From positions 58,873,889 to 58,937,888 of the forward strand of contig NC_080422.1 in the NCBI RefSeq assembly GCF_029873635.1: a stretch of DNA of 64,000 bases, in the 5' to 3' direction. The position numbers were made by a program, and so were the translations under genes. Below are positions 43,729 to 54,774 of this stretch, piece by piece; position 1 is the stretch's first letter; every line of letters begins with the position of its first letter. This DNA comes from Malania oleifera. Its lineage: Eukaryota; Streptophyta; Magnoliopsida; Santalales; Ximeniaceae. Under the pieces are notes generated by a model. That model was not told the DNA's origin. It searched no databases and saw only the letters and a program-made list of their open reading frames with translations.

Positions 43729-45129
43729 GGATTCTTACATTTGAAGCAAGTCATCATTGTGTCTCATGGCTGGATCATTGTATCCCTATAATTTGGATTC
43801 TTACATTCGAAACAAGTCATCATTGTGTCCCATGGCTGGATCATCATATCCCTACGATTTGGATTCTTACATTCGAAGCAAGCCATCCTTGTGTCCCATG
43901 GCTGGATCATCGTATCCCTATAGCTCGGATCCTTACATTCAAAGCAAGCTATCATTGTGTCTCATGGTTGGATCATCGTATCTCCACGGCTCAGATTCTT
44001 ACATTCGAAGCAAGCCATCATTGTGTCCTATGACTGGATCATCGTATCCCTACGGCTCGGATTCTTACATTCGAAGCAAGCCATCGTTGTGTCTCATGAC
44101 TATATCATCGTATCCTTGTGGCTCGAATTCTTACATTCGAAGCAAGCCATCCTTGTGTCCCACGGTTGGATTATCGTATCCCTACGGCTTGAATTCTTAC
44201 ATTCGAAGCAAGCCATCTATGTGTCCCATGGCTAGATCATTGTATCCCTACGGCTCGGATTCTTACATTTGAAGCAAGCTATCATTGTGTCCTATGGCTG
44301 GATCATCGTATCCCTACAACTTGGATTCTTACATTCGAAGCAAGCCATCGTTGTGTCTCATAGCTGGATCATCGTATCCCTACGGCTCGGATTCTTACAT
44401 TCGAAGCAAGCCATCCTTGTGTCTCATGGCTGGATCATCGTATCCCTATGGCTCAGATTCTTACATTCGAAGCAAGCCATCATTGTGTCCCATGGTTGGA
44501 TCATTGTATCCCTACGGCTCGGATTCTTACATTCGAAGTAAGCCATCATTGTGTCCCATGGCTGGATCATCGTATCCCTACGGCTCGGATTCATACATTC
44601 GAAGCAAGCCATTCTTGTGTCTCATGGCTGGATCATCGTATCCCTGAAGCTCAGATTCTTACATTCGAAGCAAGTCATCCTTGTGTCCCATGGCTAGATC
44701 ATCATATCCCTACGGCTCAGATTCTTACATTTGAAGCAAGTCATCATTGTGTCCCATGACTGGATCATTGTATCCCTACTGCTCAAATTCTTACATTCGA
44801 GGCACGCCATCATTGTGTCCCATGGTTGGATCATCGTATCCCTACGGCTCATATTCTTACATTCGAAGCAAGCCATCATTGTGTCCTATGGCTGGATCAT
44901 CGTATCCCTATGGCTTGGATTCTTACACTCGAAGCAAGCCATCATTATGTCTCATAGTTGGATCATCGTATCCCTATGGCTCAGATTCTTACATTCGAAG
45001 CAAGCCATCATTATGTTCCATGGCTGGATCACCGTATCCCTACCGCTCGGATTCTTACATTCGAAGCAAGTCATCATTGTGTCTCATGGCTGGATCATTG
45101 TATCCCTACGGCTTGAATTCTTATATTTA
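43729..45129 (+). repeat. 66-bp tandem array, 21 copies
   Basis: The word TTCTTACATTCGAAGCAAGC recurs at an exact 66-base step from 43732 to about 45118, i.e. 21 units. Units differ by a few transitions each. The rest of the unit reads CATCATTGTGTCCCATGG, then CTGGATCATCGTATCCC. Because 66 is a multiple of three, several frames on both strands stay open for 60-170 codons; none is consistently maintained, so no protein is supported. The array is a potential satellite seed carried by a retrotransposon. Confidence 0.95.
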
Positions 45130-45359
45130 GTATAAATCGTCCCTAGTTGGCAGAAATAAACAACTTTTGATTAACCTGAAAAATCATAGGGAGTTAAATA
45201 ACTTGACTAAAATAGGTGTCTTTTATCTTTGCAGACTTGTTGCTACAAAAAATGTAGGAGAGTTCCTACCGTTACATTGAAGCAACAAAGCCTACAAAAG
45301 GGGCAGCTGTAGACACCCTATTTTTGCCCTAACCAAATAGAACAAAGGGGTCCCTTCTC

Positions 45360-45363
45360 ATTA

Positions 45364-45412
<49 letters not shown>

Positions 45413-45536
45413 TTATTTTTATTATTATTATTTTATTATTTTTATTATTATTTTCTTATAATTATTTGTGTTATTTATTATTATTCATTACTAGTATTAT
45501 AATTAGTGTTACTTTACTCTTATTATTTTGGGTATA

Positions 45537-45585
<49 letters not shown>

Positions 45586-45676
45586 GTTTTCCTATATTAT
45601 TATTTATACTTTATTATTACTATTATTTTGCTATTATCATTATTATTATTACTATTATTTTTTTTATTACTTCTAC

Positions 45677-45721
<45 letters not shown>

Positions 45722-45781
45722 TATTTTGCTATTATCATTATTATTATTACTATTATTATTTTTTATTACTTCTGCTACTAC

Positions 45782-45821
<40 letters not shown>

Positions 45822-45822
45822 G
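45360..45822 (+). repeat. (TTA)n microsatellite cluster
   Basis: Four long ATT/TTA tracts (about 45360-45411, 45536-45584, 45675-45717, 45781-45820) are linked by imperfect ones. The poly-Leu, poly-Ile and poly-Tyr open frames here are artefacts of the repeat. Confidence 0.95.
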
Positions 45823-46540
45823 AAAGAAAAAACAAAAAAGGAAGGTTCTTTTAGGGTTTTAGGTAAAAAGCCTATTTATAGACTTGATTGGGGCAGAGGC
45901 CAAAGAGGCAGCACAAGAAGGCGGAGGCAGAAAAACAAAAAAAAAAAAAACCCCCCATCTTGGTTCTCTTCTCTCCCGCAAACTCTCATCTCTCCCCAAC
46001 ATCGTCACCATTTTCAGCCATCTTGCCTCAAACCCAACCTTCATAGAAACACCCAGTAACCCCATGATACCCAAACTTCGCCGAGCCAATCCTCTATCTG
46101 TATCCTCCAGCATGACCCCTCTGCCTCTTCACTCGAGAGCTTCCTCCTGCAACTGCCCGCGGCTCTCCTCAAAGCCTTACCAGACGGCCACATCCCATCA
46201 ATCCTAGCTGGCGTCAAGCGGAACCAGCCCAGTCTCGCTGAATCTTAACTCCACACTGCAGATCCGGCCACCATCTCTCGTTGCCAGTCACCACTGCCCA
46301 CTCGCTGAATCTGCTCTTCACGCCGCCGACACCAGTTGCAGCACAGCAGAACCACGCCCCTCCCTTCGGCCACACACTAGATAGTCCATGATCTCTGACC
46401 AGCCTCCAGTATCTCCGGCGACGAACACAGCTGGCCCAACAGCAGCAACTTGCAAAGGCACTACCACTCGCGGTGTCTCCCATCTTTCTTCTACTGCCAT
46501 TTCATCTTGGTAAGTATCTAATGAGTTTCCTTGCATCTAT

Positions 46541-46866
46541 GCACACACACACAGCACACAAACACACACTGCATGCACACACACAGCACACACACTGCAA
46601 ACACACACAGTACACTCAGCAAAACACACACCGCACACACACACAACACAAAAGCAGACACTGCACATACACACACAGCACACATCAAAACACACACTGC
46701 ACACACACTAACTCATGCACACAGCAGCACACAAACACACACTGCACACACACAAAGCACACATAGAAAAACACACACTGCGCCCACACACACACTACAA
46801 AACACACACTACACACACACAGCACACACGTTAAAATACGCAGCTGCTAAATACACACACACACAT
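46541..46866 (+). repeat. CA-rich degenerate microsatellite
   Basis: A 325-bp tract of ACACACAC broken at intervals by GC, giving CACACTGCACACACAC-like units with a loose 20-30 base rhythm. Follows the GC-rich block in the E LTR. Long Thr/His frames here are artefacts. Confidence 0.93.
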
Positions 46867-47600
46867 TTTTCTTGTTTTAAAGTTTAAATTTCTTTTGGTA
46901 TTTGTTTGGTATTAACATTTACTTATATTTACTGTTTTAGGATTTTTATTAATTAATGTCCATATTTATAAATACTAATTTTTTTATCTTCATTATTGTA
47001 GGATTTTTCTTTTTATTGCCAAGGTAAGATTTCAATTGTAATTTTTAAATGTAATAATTTCTATCATCATATTTTTTTTTTAGGTGCACAATATTCAAGT
47101 TGTATGTGTAATATGTATTCTTAGGGTTCGGGTTGTTATCTTGTTGTGGTTCTTATGTGTAAGATTTTTTTTTTTTTTTGTGGTCTTGATTCAAATGTGT
47201 ATTATTCATATTAGGGTTTTTGTCATCATATCGCGTGTAAGATGGTTGTCTGTTTTATTATTGTGTTTAACATCTAAAAATTTAGAATGGTGTGTTGATT
47301 TTTGTTTTCATTTAGTACCATAATTTTGTACTTGGTCACCATATTGATTGTCTACATATTAGGAATAGTTTGTATTTGTTTCCATAATTTCACCACCTTC
47401 TTGTCTTTGTATAATTACCTGCTAATCTTAGGGTTACTTGATTTAATTTGATGAGTAGATTGTTTCCTTAGTTTTGGTAATTTTGTTTCCATATGTATTG
47501 ATTGTGTGTTCACATTAGGAAAGTTACTATTATATTTAGTATGATAATATATAGAATATTATGACATTACTATTATACCTATATTAGGCATTATCTATTA

Positions 47601-47601
<1 letters not shown>

Positions 47602-47632
<31 letters not shown>
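47602..47632 (+). repeat. (AT)n microsatellite
   Basis: About 15 AT dinucleotides in the E LTR. The flanks 47500-47760 are AT-rich without a gene. Confidence 0.95.
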
Positions 47633-47636
<4 letters not shown>

Positions 47637-48269
47637 TCTAATGTATATGGTATTACCTTTTATGATGATATATATATTGTATTATGATAATTTGTTACTT
47701 ATTATCCTATTATTATATATTAAAACCTCCCATACTAGTATTTTCCTATAAAAAATTTAATACAATTTCAAAATTTGGGAGTGTATTTTCTTAAGTATTT
47801 TCTTAATTTTTATCCCTATGATTTTATTGCAGGGGTATGAGCTTTCGGGCTTTACATACCCTTAGTTCTGAGGGAATATGTATATACTCATATATTATGT
47901 ATGTATTTTTATTATTTATTTATTTAGTTATTTATTTATTTGTTTTGCATGTGTATTAGTAAATTCACCATAGGAGTAATTTGAAAAACTTATTAGATTA
48001 ACTTAGGGATAATTCCGAATTAATTAGGTACCGTTTGTAAGAACCGGCGTATAGGGGGTGTTCGTACCTTCCCCTCGCGTAACCGAACTCCCGACCCTAA
48101 CTCTAGTAACGTAGACCCATTCTACCCCTAACGGGGTAGTAATCATGTGTTCTAACCACACTAAAAGGTTAGTGGAGACTCCGATAATCCCATGTTTTTT
48201 TTTTTGAAAATATTGAAATTGATTTTTATTTCGCCGCCTAGGGCACACGCGCTTCGGGACGTCGCAACA

Positions 48270-48299
48270 ATTATATGTTAAGATAAGCAGATCGTTACA
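48270..48299 (+). repeat. Last 30 bp of the C 3' LTR
   Basis: The 30 bases ending ATCGTTACA match the end of the C 5' LTR (28083-28112) at 28 positions and are followed by the second tttta TSD copy. This tiny relic proves that C ended here and that E had inserted in its 3' LTR. Confidence 0.9.
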
Positions 48300-48304
48300 T
48301 TTTA

Positions 48305-49225
48305 CATTATTCTCATTTGCTAGAAACTCTCATTGTATACATTGTTTGTTTGATTTTAGATTGAGAGTTAAGCGTAGATTTTTCCCCCGATTTTATTTAT
48401 TAAATCTAGGTGTGAGAAAAATCTTGTAGCTAGTATGTCTTTGCATCTTCATTGCAAAACTCATTGAGCTTGTATTTTTTTAGTGTGCAAAAAATCTTTT
48501 CACAAGCTTATTTTTTCAAATGTCTCTTGTGCTTGAATATTGAGAAAATATTTTTCAAAGATGTTTAGAATACTCTTGGTAGAAATCTTTGAAACCCTAA
48601 ACTATAATTGAGATATACATCTATACATAGTTTCAAAGATTAGCTTGTTGATACACTTTTGTGCTTGATTGAATATAGTCATTACTTTGAGTGTTGATTG
48701 CACACATATATCATCGAGCTTTTTATTCTTACATTATTGGTGTGCATTGATTAATACTGGTACAAATCTGCTTAATTGAGAAGCAAATATTTTGTACACA
48801 AATTATATTGTGATTTTATTGTATTCGAGGCGTGGCCTAAAGGGTGTTAATCCAGTCCGGAAGGATTGGTTGTAAAGGTTGAGGTCAACCCTATGTTAAT
48901 TTGACCTGGTTGTATTTCAGTACTGTTCCAACCGTGAAGTAAGCCTTAGTGTAATCCTCGTGCTTGTGAGCCAAGGTGGGGACGTAGGCATTTTGTCGAA
49001 CCTTAATAACATATCTAGTGCTATCTCTCTTTACCTGCTTTACCTTGCATGCGTAATTAGCTTACTCATGTAATTTAATTTTAGCATATATATAGATTGA
49101 TTTATTTTACATCTACGCTAGATTAACCCTAGTGTTGTGTAATACTGTTATTGGTTAATTGATTTAAGGGAGAAATTTTTAAAATACCAATTCACCCCTC
49201 TCTGAGGATTACAGTAAAGCTAACA
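48305..49225 (+). repeat. B 3' LTR, right part
   Basis: Resumes with CATTATTCTCATTTGC right after the TSD and aligns with 18730-19628 of the 5' LTR. It ends GATTACAGTAAAGCTAACA, keeping the terminal CA lost in the 5' copy. It includes the leader phrase GACGTAGGCATTTTGTCGAACC. Confidence 0.9.
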
Positions 49226-50571
49226 TTCTAGTTCTTTCATCATATTTTCATTTTTACTTTCTATCTCTTGATTTCAAGATCCTTTTTCTCTCTCAGCAAG
49301 ATTTTTATATTCTAATCCTTTCTTTACAACTTAATTTTATTTTTCAATAAAATATATCGTTTAGTCATATTAACTAGAATCGTATGAACATTGAATAGTT
49401 CGCTTTGTAGTTCTTCATAAGATGGCATACTCTCATCATTGGATTCATCAGATGAATCATCACAAGAGTCATTAAATGATTTGGATGAGGAGCTTTGTTG
49501 TTCATTATCGTCCCATGCCATAAAGCAAGTATTAGCAACCTCTTGGTCACTTGATTCACTATCTAAACTACTTGTACTTATATTGTCCCATGTAGTGGGC
49601 TTCATTGCCTTTTTCTTTTTCTTCTTCGAATTCTTCTTAAAGTGTGGACAATCCAGTTTTATGTGTCCAACTTTCTTACAATTATAACATGTTGGAAGTT
49701 CAGCCTTTGTTTTCTTCTTACTGATTTCTTCTTCATCTTCATCTAATTTTGAGTTCCGGATTTTTCTTGTAAATGTTTTCTTCTTTCTAAGGATTTTTGC
49801 AAGCCTTTTGGTTTTGAGGGCTACATCATTTACATCCATCACTTCTTCATCTTCATCATTAGAGCTTTCACTTGAAGCTTTGAAAGTAATGGATTCCTTG
49901 GTTTTATATTTTCCACTTCTTTCGTTTATTGTCATCTCACATGTGAGAAGATAACCTATTAACTCATCTAGGGAGGTATTTTTCAAATTTCTTCCTTTTG
50001 TAATTGTTGTGGCCTTAGGTTCCCAAATTGGTGGAAGTCCTCCAAGGATTTTTTGGATCATTTCATAAGTTGACTAATTTTTCAGTAAGGTGTTGAGGGA
50101 GTTTATTATATGGGTGAACCTAGTGTACATACTAGTGATAGTTTCATTTCAGTTCATCCTAAAAGCTTCATACTCACTTGTGAGAACGTCGATTCTACTA
50201 TCTCTAACATCAATCGTTCCTTCATAGGTTACTTCAAGTTTATCCCATATTTCTTTAGTAGATTTACATGTCATGACCCTATTGAATTCACTTACATCAA
50301 GAGCACAATATAGTGCAGTCATTGCACTTGAATTTACTTGTAACATTTTAAGACAGTCATCTCTTTGTCTTCTTTAGGTATTTCTTTACCATATACAATT
50401 TTAGTTGGGATAAGGTCACCATATGTGACAACCTTCCATGCTTTCCAATCCATGGTTTGCAGGTATATCCTCATTCGTTGTTTCCAAAAAGTATAGTTGA
50501 CACTCCAAAAGAGGGGTGGTCTATATGAGGATTGAACTTCAACAAAAGGGAGATACACCTAGGTATGCCAT
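49226..50571 (-). pseudogene. A2 gag, N-terminal and middle part
   Basis: Minus-strand ATG at 50571 (MAYLGVSPF) begins the gag. A frameshift occurs within the first 15 codons, then 50558-50334 gives SVNYTFWKQRMRIYLQTMDWK. The copia gag core (STKEIWDKLEVTYEG) is at 50346-50149. The stretch 50061-49324 is open for 245 codons with MIQKILGGLPPIWEP and knuckle 1 CYNCKKVGHIKLDC (about 49690-49650), then a Ser/Asp/Glu-rich part. It is cut at 49226 by B and resumes at 17705. It parallels the D gag throughout. Confidence 0.85.
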
Positions 50572-50610
50572 AGGGATTTTTACGTAGCTTCTAGTTAGGA
50601 CATACTACAA

Positions 50611-50628
50611 CTCCGCTCTAATGCCAAT
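50611..50628 (-). other. A2 primer binding site
   Basis: The minus strand reads TTGGCATTAGAGCGGAG directly after the LTR end (LTR left end 50629). It resembles the initiator-Met PBS with one internal difference and confirms that the right-hand LTR is the 5' LTR. Confidence 0.75.
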
Positions 50629-52268
50629 TGAAAAGTAAGGTGTACCGCCAAGAGTAGCAGTGAATTGGGATTAAAAGAAAATTCTTTAGAAACTTCTTTT
50701 ATTAATTCTTTCTTAATCCTTTTTGGATTTAGAAATTACACAATCACAAATATAAGGGATAATTAATTCAAGATTAAATCTTTATGAATGAGAATACCAA
50801 TTTGAATACTTTTTAAGTTCTTTAGCAATTAACATCCAATAACTCAATCAAATCAATCAATATAAGCTTTCACAATATGAAACCATACACTAATTTCAGC
50901 AATGCTTCCAATATTAAGATTTAGATTTGAGCTTAAATATGTAGTTGATGAATAACCTTCATAAACAAGGAAGGATTGATTTCTTCAATATGAACACAAT
51001 AGAAATTCCAGTCACTCTTCCAAAACTCAAATATCGATTTCAAATATATAACTTGAATTATGCAACCAACCAATATATTAATAAGTCTTGGGTGTTAATC
51101 AATCAACGTACTTCCTTACGGTTTTTGCAATAAATATTGATCAACCAATGTACTCCCTTTCTGTTTTTGAAATCCCAAAATCATTTTAATTTTCAGCAAT
51201 AACCAATCCACAGAGTTTATAGATTTGAAAAATATTAAATTCACAACCATGCAGTGTATATGTGTAGAAAAGTAAAGAGAGTAGGGAAGAGAGTGACACC
51301 GAGTTTTTACGAGGTTCGGCTATACTCGCCTATGTCCTCACCTTAGGCAACATGTCTAAGGATTCCACTATACCACTCCTTTAGGGGTGGAGCAAACCTT
51401 TACAACACTCCTTCAAAAGGATATAGTCCTTATCTCCAAGCGATACCCCACGCTCAGTACACTCCTTCAAGTAAGGTGGAGCTCCCTCTCCAAGTAATCC
51501 CCCACATTTGGTACACGCTCGGTACACTCCTTCAAGTAAGGTGGAGCTCCCTCTCCAAGTAATCCCCCACGTTTGGTACAACAATTCAAACAACCTGAAT
51601 CATCAACAAATAATAAAAACAAGAACAATTTGGTGTACAATGACACTCTCAAAAGAGCTTATTAGTACAAGGTATATCACAGCTAAGAATACTTCAATTT
51701 AAATATCAATGAAGAATATAATTGAAGCTCAAAGAATATATCACCGTGATCTTTCTTTTGATTGATCAAACTCAAAATTTATGCTTGTTGGCCTCACATG
51801 GCTTTCACATCTTGTTTTTATGGTAACAAATAAAGGATGGTTTAATAAGTTTGTGTTCAAGTGATGATATTTCATGAACTCTAAAGTGACAAGGTTTGAA
51901 AAGATCAAAAAGGAATATCAATCACCAAGTTCTTAAAGCCATACTATATTTACAAAGTGATCAAGTTGAAACTCAAGGAGATTCAAGATAGTCAAACCAA
52001 ATATAGCTCAAAAAATGATCAAATTCAGGGAAAAAGAAAGGAGATTCATGAAGGCTTCAAAGATCAAAAAAGTTTTTAAAGTTTTATAAAGCTTCATATA
52101 AGTACTTCAACTCTAAATATCAATTTGAATGAGATGAAGCTTTTTATGAGTTATCATGGACTTAGAGACTTTGTTTTAAAACCCTGAAAAATATTTTTAT
52201 AAGTAATAAATGTAAAAGAACAAAGTGTTTTTGAAAACTGAACTAAAAATCAGAAATTATAACTGTCC

Positions 52269-52623
52269 AAGCGACTGAAGTATAAGTTCAGGAGCCTGAA
52301 GAATTTCCTTACGTGACTGAAGATTAAGTACAAGCACCTAAATATTTTTCAAAAAGAATTCTGAAGAGGCAGTGTAGCCTCAGGTGACTAAAGTTGACCT
52401 CAGGCACTTGACCTTGTTTTCAACAGAAAAAATAAAACAGTGGGATGAAGCCTCAGGCGACTAAATCTGTAGTTCAAGCAACTCAACCTCGACAACGGCC
52501 ATATTTTTAAAATGTTTTAATTTCAAATTCAAATTTCTTGCTCCCCAATCTTTCTAAAAACTTGAGGGATACTCCAAGTAATCTTGAACAGCACGAATTT
52601 CACTCTTACTAAGCCTATAAATA
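52269..52623 (+). promoter_or_regulatory. S2 U3 motif array and TATA box
   Basis: About eight copies: 52269 (AAGCGACTGAAG), 52289 (CAGGAGCCTGAAG), 52311 (ACGTGACTGAAG), 52331 (CAAGCACCTAAA), 52381 (CAGGTGACTAAAG), 52401 (CAGGCACTTGACC), 52454 (CAGGCGACTAAAT) and 52475 (CAAGCAACTCAAC). TATAAATA lies at 52616-52623. The array sits at the same place as in S1, B and D. Confidence 0.6.
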
Positions 52624-53054
52624 CATGGTTTATGAAATCAAATAACACCAAGAATTAAAAATCATCCCTCAAAGCTCTCTTGCTCTCAAAGCTAACTTGC
52701 TTACTGAATTGCTGTAAATTACTGAGATATTTTGAGATTCTGACTTCTTCTCTGAGCAAAAGTTATGAGTTCTTGAATCTTATCAAGAGAAGAATACAAG
52801 TGATATAATTCTTGAGCTTCATACTTCATTCTTTTGATATTTTGATTGAAGTATATTAGTGTTTGAAATTGTACTAAACAACTCTATCTGAGAGCAATAT
52901 CTATACACATTGGACCAAGTGTGGGGTATTGCTTAGAGAGGGGGCTCTACCCTTAAGGAGGCTTGTAATAGTGTGTTCTTCCTTGAAAGGAATGATATAG
53001 TGGAAACTTTAGGTGGTATTGGCCTAAGGTGAGGATGTAGGTTGGGGATAAGCC

Positions 53055-53158
53055 AAACCTCGTAAAAATCTCTGCATCACTTTTAACATTTCTCTTTATT
53101 TTTTGCAAACCTCGTAAAAATCTCTGCATCACTCTTAACATTTCTCTTTATTTTTTGC
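53055..53158 (+). repeat. 52-bp tandem duplication in S2
   Basis: The unit AAACCTCGTAAAAATCTCTG... starts at 53055 and again at 53107, nearly identical. D and S1 have one copy of this leader block, so it is a private and fairly recent duplication. Confidence 0.9.
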
Positions 53159-54585
53159 ATATATAAATTGTGTGGAGTATATTCAAAGTGCAGGAAGCCA
53201 AAACTGAGATTGAGAAGACTTTTTACTTAGGAAAGTACGTTGGTCTTTGCGGAAACCTTAAAGGGAGTATGTTGATCGTTTGCGAAAATCTTAGTTAAAT
53301 GAAAGCAAACAAATTTCATTCTTAATAGGGCTTGAATCAAATTCATAGGGCTACAAACAAACTCTAACTTGAGTTCTTGCTAAAGCTTAAAATTGAAAAA
53401 GTGCTACATTTCATATCTGATTAAGAATATTGTGGTTGATTGGTTTAATGTTTGTTTGATTACTATTGTTGTAAATAATTGGATTGTGTTGATATCTAAG
53501 TTGTGATTGAGTTAACTAAGTATTAGAAGTTAGATAAATCCTTTCTAATCACTAAATCAATAAAAGCTTGGGGGCTTGTAAAAATAATTAAAAGAAAATT
53601 TTGATTTCCCAAATCACCCCCCCCCCCTCTTGGGACTACACCTTAACTTTCAATGCTCAAAGATCGGTGAAAAATAACTTTGCAAGCCTTAGAAAAACTT
53701 CAACAAGTATATGAGCAGGAAGGCTTTTTGAAGGGTATGAGAATTGTAAGCTTGACTGCTATTTTGAATTCTTGGTATCAATTTGACTTTTGAAATCATG
53801 AATTTATAGAGTTAAAAAGTCATATTTTCGTGTAACCCAAGTTACTTGGAGTATTTCCAAGTTTTGACAAATTTTCGGGAACAAGCAACATAATTTGGAA
53901 ACTTTTAAACGCTGTTTTAAAATAGTCATTATGAAAGTCAGTCGCCTGGACTTTAAAATTCAATGATTTATCAAAGTCAGAATGGGCTTAGGCGCTTGGA
54001 CTCACAAGGGTCAGTCACCTAGGCATATTCTATCTTCTCAAATTTAATTCAGCATAAATGTTAGTCGCCTGAGTAGTCAAGGATTAGTCGCCTGGGCAGT
54101 TAAAATCCTGTTTTTAAAACTTGTTTCCAAAAACTCTTGGCAAATTGTTTTGATACTTCTGAAAGTATTTTCTAGGGTTTTTAAAATATGGTCTCTAAGT
54201 CAATAATTAACCCTAATGAGCTTCAAAGCATTCAAATTAATATTTTTAATTAAAGTACTTACACAAGATTTTCCTTAAGACTTAAAACTTTCTAACTACG
54301 AAGTCTTCATGTATTTCTTGCTTTGAATCCATCTCGTCCTTGAGCTTCAATATCCTTTAAGCTTTCATCAGGTTTGTCTATCTTTGACCTTTTAAGCTTC
54401 CTTTTGATAACTTGTTGTTGGAATATGAGCTTTTAATAACACTTGTGATCTTGAACTTATAATACTTGAACTTGTGAGCTTCATATGCTTGATTTCTTGA
54501 AACATCGTCACTTAAACCACAACATGTTAAATTACATTGATTTTTTATCATCAAAATAAGATTTGAAAGCCTTGTTGGGCCAACA

Positions 54586-54774
54586 AATAATAGCTTTCCC
54601 TTTTATAAAGTCAATTATATCAAAAATTGATTTTTTTATGGCCTCAAATTTTCTCTCAATTGACCCTTTTGCATTTTGCATTTCTCGAGGATTTATCTCT
54701 CTAGCTTAGGATCTTGTAATCATGGGACCTCAAGCAATGGTGAGATTTTTCTTCTTAGGAGGAATTTTACCCAT
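54586..54774 (-). pseudogene. H gag, N-terminal segment
   Basis: The likely start is the minus-strand ATG at 54774, giving MGKIPPKKKNL. Two stops follow within the first 25 codons, then a readable helix-rich stretch (REMQNAKGSIERKFEAIKKS) to the A2 insertion point. The frame continues across the A2 insertion into the 13656-13315 piece. The start is chosen because the upstream sequence is only a poly-A/poly-T run. Gag identity rests on the downstream pieces, so this end is less certain. Confidence 0.5.

Larger units (their letters stand above)
39961..48269 (+). mobile_element. E: Tat-lineage Ty3/gypsy element, plus, 5' and pol deleted
   Basis: E keeps the middle-to-end of gag (39961-40836), a 4.5-kb 3' UTR rich in tandem repeats, and a 3' LTR (45308-48269). 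The 5' LTR, gag start and all of pol are missing. The right end abuts 30 bp of the C LTR end, so E had inserted in the C 3' LTR near its last bases. A long 3' UTR with tandem arrays is a known habit of Tat-lineage elements. The left junction with D is abrupt and shows no TSD. Confidence 0.85.
45308..48269 (+). repeat. E 3' LTR (Tat-type, 2.96 kb)
   Basis: It starts TGTAGACACCCTATTTTTGC after the purine-rich AAAAGGGGCAGC and ends GGGACGTCGCAACA. It contains ATT/TTA microsatellites, a CTATTTATAG TATA-like site near 45868, a GC-rich block (45960-46500), a CA-rich tract and an AT dinucleotide run. The last 250 bp (ACCGGCGTATAGGGGG; GGAGACTCCGATAATCCC) match the ending style of Tat LTRs. No partner LTR exists in the window. 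Confidence 0.85.
25985..48299 (+). mobile_element. C: chromodomain Ty3/gypsy (Tekay/Del-type) element, plus, holding D and E
   Basis: It begins TGTAATGACCC and ends ATCGTTACA, with a perfect TSD tttta at 25980-25984 and 48300-48304, inside the B 3' LTR. It has a 5' LTR, gag, protease, RT, RNase H, integrase and a chromodomain, in gypsy order. D interrupts it at 32898 just after the chromodomain. Of its 3' LTR only the last 30 bp (48270-48299) survive, next to E. The coding part has many TAG stops but few frameshifts. Confidence 0.95.
17706..49225 (+). mobile_element. B: SIRE-type Ty1/copia retrotransposon, plus, with C inserted in its 3' LTR
   Basis: The 5' LTR is 17706-19628 and the 3' LTR is 24960-25984 plus 48305-49225. 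Gag, protease, integrase, RT and RNase H remnants follow in the copia order (integrase before RT). Without C the element is about 9.2 kb, a usual SIRE size. The flanks tctta (17701-17705) and ttcta (49226-49230) are only a poor TSD, but both flanks are the interior of A2, in matching gag context. LTR partners differ at about one base in twelve over the first 120 bases by eye. All domains carry stops. Confidence 0.9.
51786..53652 (+). mobile_element. S2: solo SIRE-type LTR, plus
   Basis: It starts TGTTGGCCTCACATGGC and ends ACACCTTAACTTTCA, with a perfect TSD atgct at 51781-51785 and 53653-53657. The A2 LTR joins exactly across it. Length is 1867 bp. It has a U3 array, TATAAATA at 52616-52623, a variant leader hairpin at 53007-53029 (CTTTAGG and CCTAAGG) and a single GCGGAAACC box (53249). 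It is a distinct subfamily from D and S1. Confidence 0.95.
13657..54585 (-). mobile_element. A2: gag-only SIRE-like retrotransposon, minus, split by B and S2
   Basis: Two LTRs (13657-15694; 50629-54585 with S2 inside) bracket an interior that holds gag but no pol. A perfect TSD aataa is at 13652-13656 and 54586-54590. The interior is interrupted by B between 17705 and 49226, and the gag-like reading continues across that point in parallel with element D. Without B and S2 the element is about 7.5 kb. A PBS-like TTGGCATTAGAGC (minus, about 50611-50628) and a PPT next to 15694 fix the orientation. The absence of protease, integrase and RT, shared with D, suggests a non-autonomous family using pol from SIRE elements. 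Confidence 0.9.
50629..54585 (-). repeat. A2 5' LTR, interrupted by S2
   Basis: Pieces 50629-51785 and 53658-54585 make an LTR of about 2.09 kb aligning with 13657-15694. Its left end is TGAAAAGTAAGG and right end GGGCCAACA. Motifs equal to GTCCAGGCGACTG in the element's sense lie at 53939-53951, 54012-54024, 54062-54073 and 54085-54097. A leader hairpin (CCTTAG and CTAAGG) is at 51341-51361. The phrase CTCCTTCAAGTAAGGTGGAG repeats at 51442-51580 as part of a local duplication. Confidence 0.9.

Noticed and set aside
43729..45129. Array could be mistaken for a CRISPR
   Set aside because: Direct head-to-tail units without unique spacers, inside a plant retrotransposon.
43757..45135. Open frames of 60-171 codons across the 66-bp array, resembling a 22-residue repeat protein
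   Set aside because: Several frames on both strands are open at once and each ends at random variant units. This is an effect of a stop-poor repeat whose length divides by three.
45466..45862. 118-codon poly-Leu, poly-Tyr and poly-Ile frames
   Set aside because: Produced by the ATT/TTA microsatellite.
45884..46483. 107-codon plus and 89-codon minus frames in the GC-rich block
   Set aside because: Overlapping frames on both strands of a GC-rich LTR segment; no domain, no codon support.
46473..46887. His/Thr-rich frames
   Set aside because: Translation of a CA-rich microsatellite.
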